Of a stretch of DNA of 64,000 nucleotides, positions 63,201-64,000 are shown one piece after another; the stretch's first letter is position 1; every line of letters begins with the position of its first letter. The stretch spans positions 372,001-436,000 of the forward strand of contig CALMED010000002.1 of assembly GCA_937862815.1 (NCBI GenBank). Reading direction: 5' to 3'. The translations under genes were made by a program, and so were the position numbers. Below the pieces are notes generated by a model. That model did not search any database, had not been told where the DNA came from, and was given only the letters and a program-made list of their open reading frames with translations. The stretch is from an uncultured Chitinophagaceae bacterium (lineage in GTDB: Bacteria; Bacteroidota; Bacteroidia; Chitinophagales; Chitinophagaceae).

Positions 63201-63414
63201 CATAAGGTACTGACGGCAAGTGGATAATCGAAGGCCATGGTTTTGTGCCCGATATTGAATTGGACAACCTTCCTTATGAAACATTTAATGGCAAAGACGC
63301 ACAGTTAGATGCAGCAATTAAATTTTTACAAAAAAAATAGCTGAAGATCCGAGAGTTATGCCTCCTGTGCCTGCCTATCCAGATAAATCTTTTAAAAATA
63401 ATCGTAAGCAATAA
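60203..63414 (+). pseudogene. Tricorn-like S41 peptidase with a decayed C-terminus
   Basis: An open frame of 974 codons (60203-63127) encodes a second tricorn-like peptidase. It has a signal peptide ending IMAQ, PD40 propeller repeats (AISPDGKTIAYSASYEG), a tricorn core (DAWRMERDNFYDKNMHGVDWD), a PDZ domain and the S41 region with His in ELSAMHTGVFGG and nucleophile Ser in NGQTGSNGDTFPEG (near residue 952). The family continues beyond this point, and so does the same frame here after TAG at 63125-63127 (GGQIWIGGGNEF...), past TAA at 63203-63205, to IIEGHGFVPDIELDN. An A-run of eight at 63330-63337 shifts the frame; one more A would allow reading through IAEDPRV to a stop at 63412-63414. Three lesions point to a pseudogene, although the shortened protein keeps the catalytic Ser. 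Confidence 0.9.
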
Positions 63415-63733
63415 ACACAGTAATCAGAAATAGGTTGATCCTGCCCGTATTAATTCCAATTTATAAATAAAAGCAATACATGAAGCAGCAAGAAAGGCGC
63501 AAACCCTGGCAGTCAAAATCCCTTCGCTGCTTCGCAGCTCCCGGTCTTTTGCCCTGCGTTGCGCCTTTCGCAGAGATTTACTTGAAAGGGAAGGGCTGCG
63601 CCTTTCAAGTGATTTACGTAATCGGTAGCATCGTGTTATGGCCCCTTTCAAGTCTCCGTTTCTTGCTCTGTGCATCCCCCGAATACATTCGGGGTTTGCG
63701 GACAAGCAAACGGCGACTACGTAAATCTCTGCG
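63415..63733. repeat. Hairpin-rich element between two gene remnants
   Basis: The first 75 bases are AT-rich and featureless. From 63493 the sequence turns GC-rich and holds several inverted pairs. These are AAAGGCGCAA 63493-63502 with TTGCGCCTTT 63559-63568, GCTGC/GCAGC at 63526-63538, and CGCAGAGATTTAC 63569-63581 with GTAAATCTCTGCG 63721-63733. There are also ACTTGAAAGG 63580-63589 with CCTTTCAAGT 63601-63610, CCCCGAAT/ATTCGGGG at 63677-63694 and GTTTGC/GCAAAC at 63694-63711. GCGCCTTTC and GATTTAC each occur twice as direct repeats. The right arm abuts the DUF5916 remnant exactly. It may be a non-autonomous mobile or REP-like repeat. Confidence 0.65.
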
Positions 63734-63835
63734 GAGTTTGCACCGCTCAACTTATTCTATATCGTTTTTAATGAAAATAATTTCGGAAACAGCCCGGTGC
63801 AAAATCAGAATGTAATTGTAAAACTTACGTATTAA
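63734..63835 (+). pseudogene. C-terminal fragment of a second DUF5916 gene
   Basis: The 33 codons before TAA at 63833-63835 read EFAPLNLFYIVFNENNFGNS then PVQNQNVIVKLTY. The end of the intact gene at 60.0 kb reads EFAPLSFFYIVFNENNFRNS then PVQNQNTITKLTYLKQF. Similarity is also clear at the DNA level and starts exactly where the hairpin-rich element ends. The rest of this copy is missing, so it is a relic of a duplicated or neighbouring DUF5916 gene. Confidence 0.92.
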
Positions 63836-63845
63836 AACAATTTTA

Positions 63846-64000
63846 ATGCAGCACACATCTATAAAATACAATAGTATACAGTCCAGATACCGGCAGTTGA
63901 TAGCAGGCTGGATATTGGCAGCATGCATAGTTACAACCGCATGCAAATCACCTTATCATTCGCTGGTAAAATCGTACAAACAGCTGAATACAGACGAAAG
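63846..64000 (+). CDS. Lipoprotein N-terminus (partial, runs off the window)
   Basis: An ATG at 63846 opens a frame with no stop to the end of the window (51 codons). The residues RQLIAGWILAACIVTTAC followed by KSPYHSL look like a lipoprotein signal with lipobox TTAC. The gene is too short to identify. It lies 10 bases after the DUF5916 remnant stop, so it may originally have been its downstream operon partner. Confidence 0.6.
   Translation, partial: MQHTSIKYNSIQSRYRQLIAGWILAACIVTTACKSPYHSLVKSYKQLNTDE

Noticed and set aside
63493..63568. Possible integron attC site
   Set aside because: The arms are AAAGGCGCAA/TTGCGCCTTT and lack the GTTRRRY / RYYYAAC core sites, and no integrase or cassette array is present.
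63424..63750. 108-codon minus-strand frame in the hairpin-rich element
   Set aside because: It is rich in Arg/Ser/Lys and is produced by the repeat structure; it starts inside the DUF5916 relic and has no ribosome binding site.
1..64000. tRNA, rRNA and CRISPR loci
   Set aside because: No T-loop-like, rRNA-like or regularly spaced repeat pattern was found by eye. A covariance-model scan could still find a small RNA that I missed.

Overview
The window looks like chromosomal DNA of a member of the Bacteroidota, most likely family Chitinophagaceae. The evidence is a TonB-dependent receptor with a carboxypeptidase-like N-terminal domain, C-terminal type IX secretion (T9SS) sorting domains, families largely confined to this phylum (DUF3098, DUF3667, DUF5916, DUF2911, two-component-regulator-propeller kinases), the neighbourhood ftsX / DUF3098 / uppP, and repeated promoter motifs of the Bacteroidota -7 type (TAnnTTTG). 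No rRNA, tRNA, CRISPR array or insertion sequence was recognised by eye.

Layout. 0-5.5 kb: a YcxB-like protein, a TonB-dependent receptor, small membrane and secreted proteins, and a pair of paralogous membrane proteins ending in a small winged-helix regulator. 5.5-10.5 kb: a large T9SS-exported surface protein facing an ABC transporter pair and a LolA-like protein. 10.5-24.4 kb: housekeeping genes in short, tightly packed, often convergent units (selO, pdxA, rsmA, greA, HIT, ruvC, an LPG-synthase-like membrane protein, DUF3108, a metallo-hydrolase, an MFS transporter, uppP, DUF3098, ftsX). 24.6-36.5 kb: leuS, with an AT-rich internal patch, then hypothetical exported proteins, a SulP transporter with a DUF3667 protein, and a KtrA/KtrB-type potassium uptake operon. 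36.6-53.6 kb: an intact tricorn-like S41 peptidase, M23 peptidase, ruvB, a propeller histidine kinase with its response regulator, a terC gene broken by one amber codon, pyrD, a thiolase, and a DUF1800/DUF1501 pair. 53.6-64 kb: a lower-GC accessory stretch with an ABC ATPase, two DUF3526-type permeases, a DUF5916 outer-membrane protein, a second tricorn-like S41 peptidase whose tail is decayed, a hairpin-rich element, a fragment of a second DUF5916 gene, and the start of a lipoprotein.

How the parts work together. The KtrA/KtrB genes form one potassium-uptake system. The propeller kinase and LuxR-type regulator form one signalling pair. DUF1800 and DUF1501 are a recurrent exported pair. UppP (lipid carrier recycling) and FtsX (septal cell-wall hydrolysis control) serve envelope growth. 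The terminal ABC / DUF5916 / peptidase group may be a transport and proteolysis module, but no substrate can be read from the sequence.

Most interesting: a terminator-like hairpin in the greA leader; the decayed peptidase next to a structured element that abuts a DUF5916 remnant; the AT-rich insertion inside leuS; the single-codon break in terC; and a probable CTG start codon opposite a TTG-started ruvC. All calls are from reading the sequence; no database search was run.
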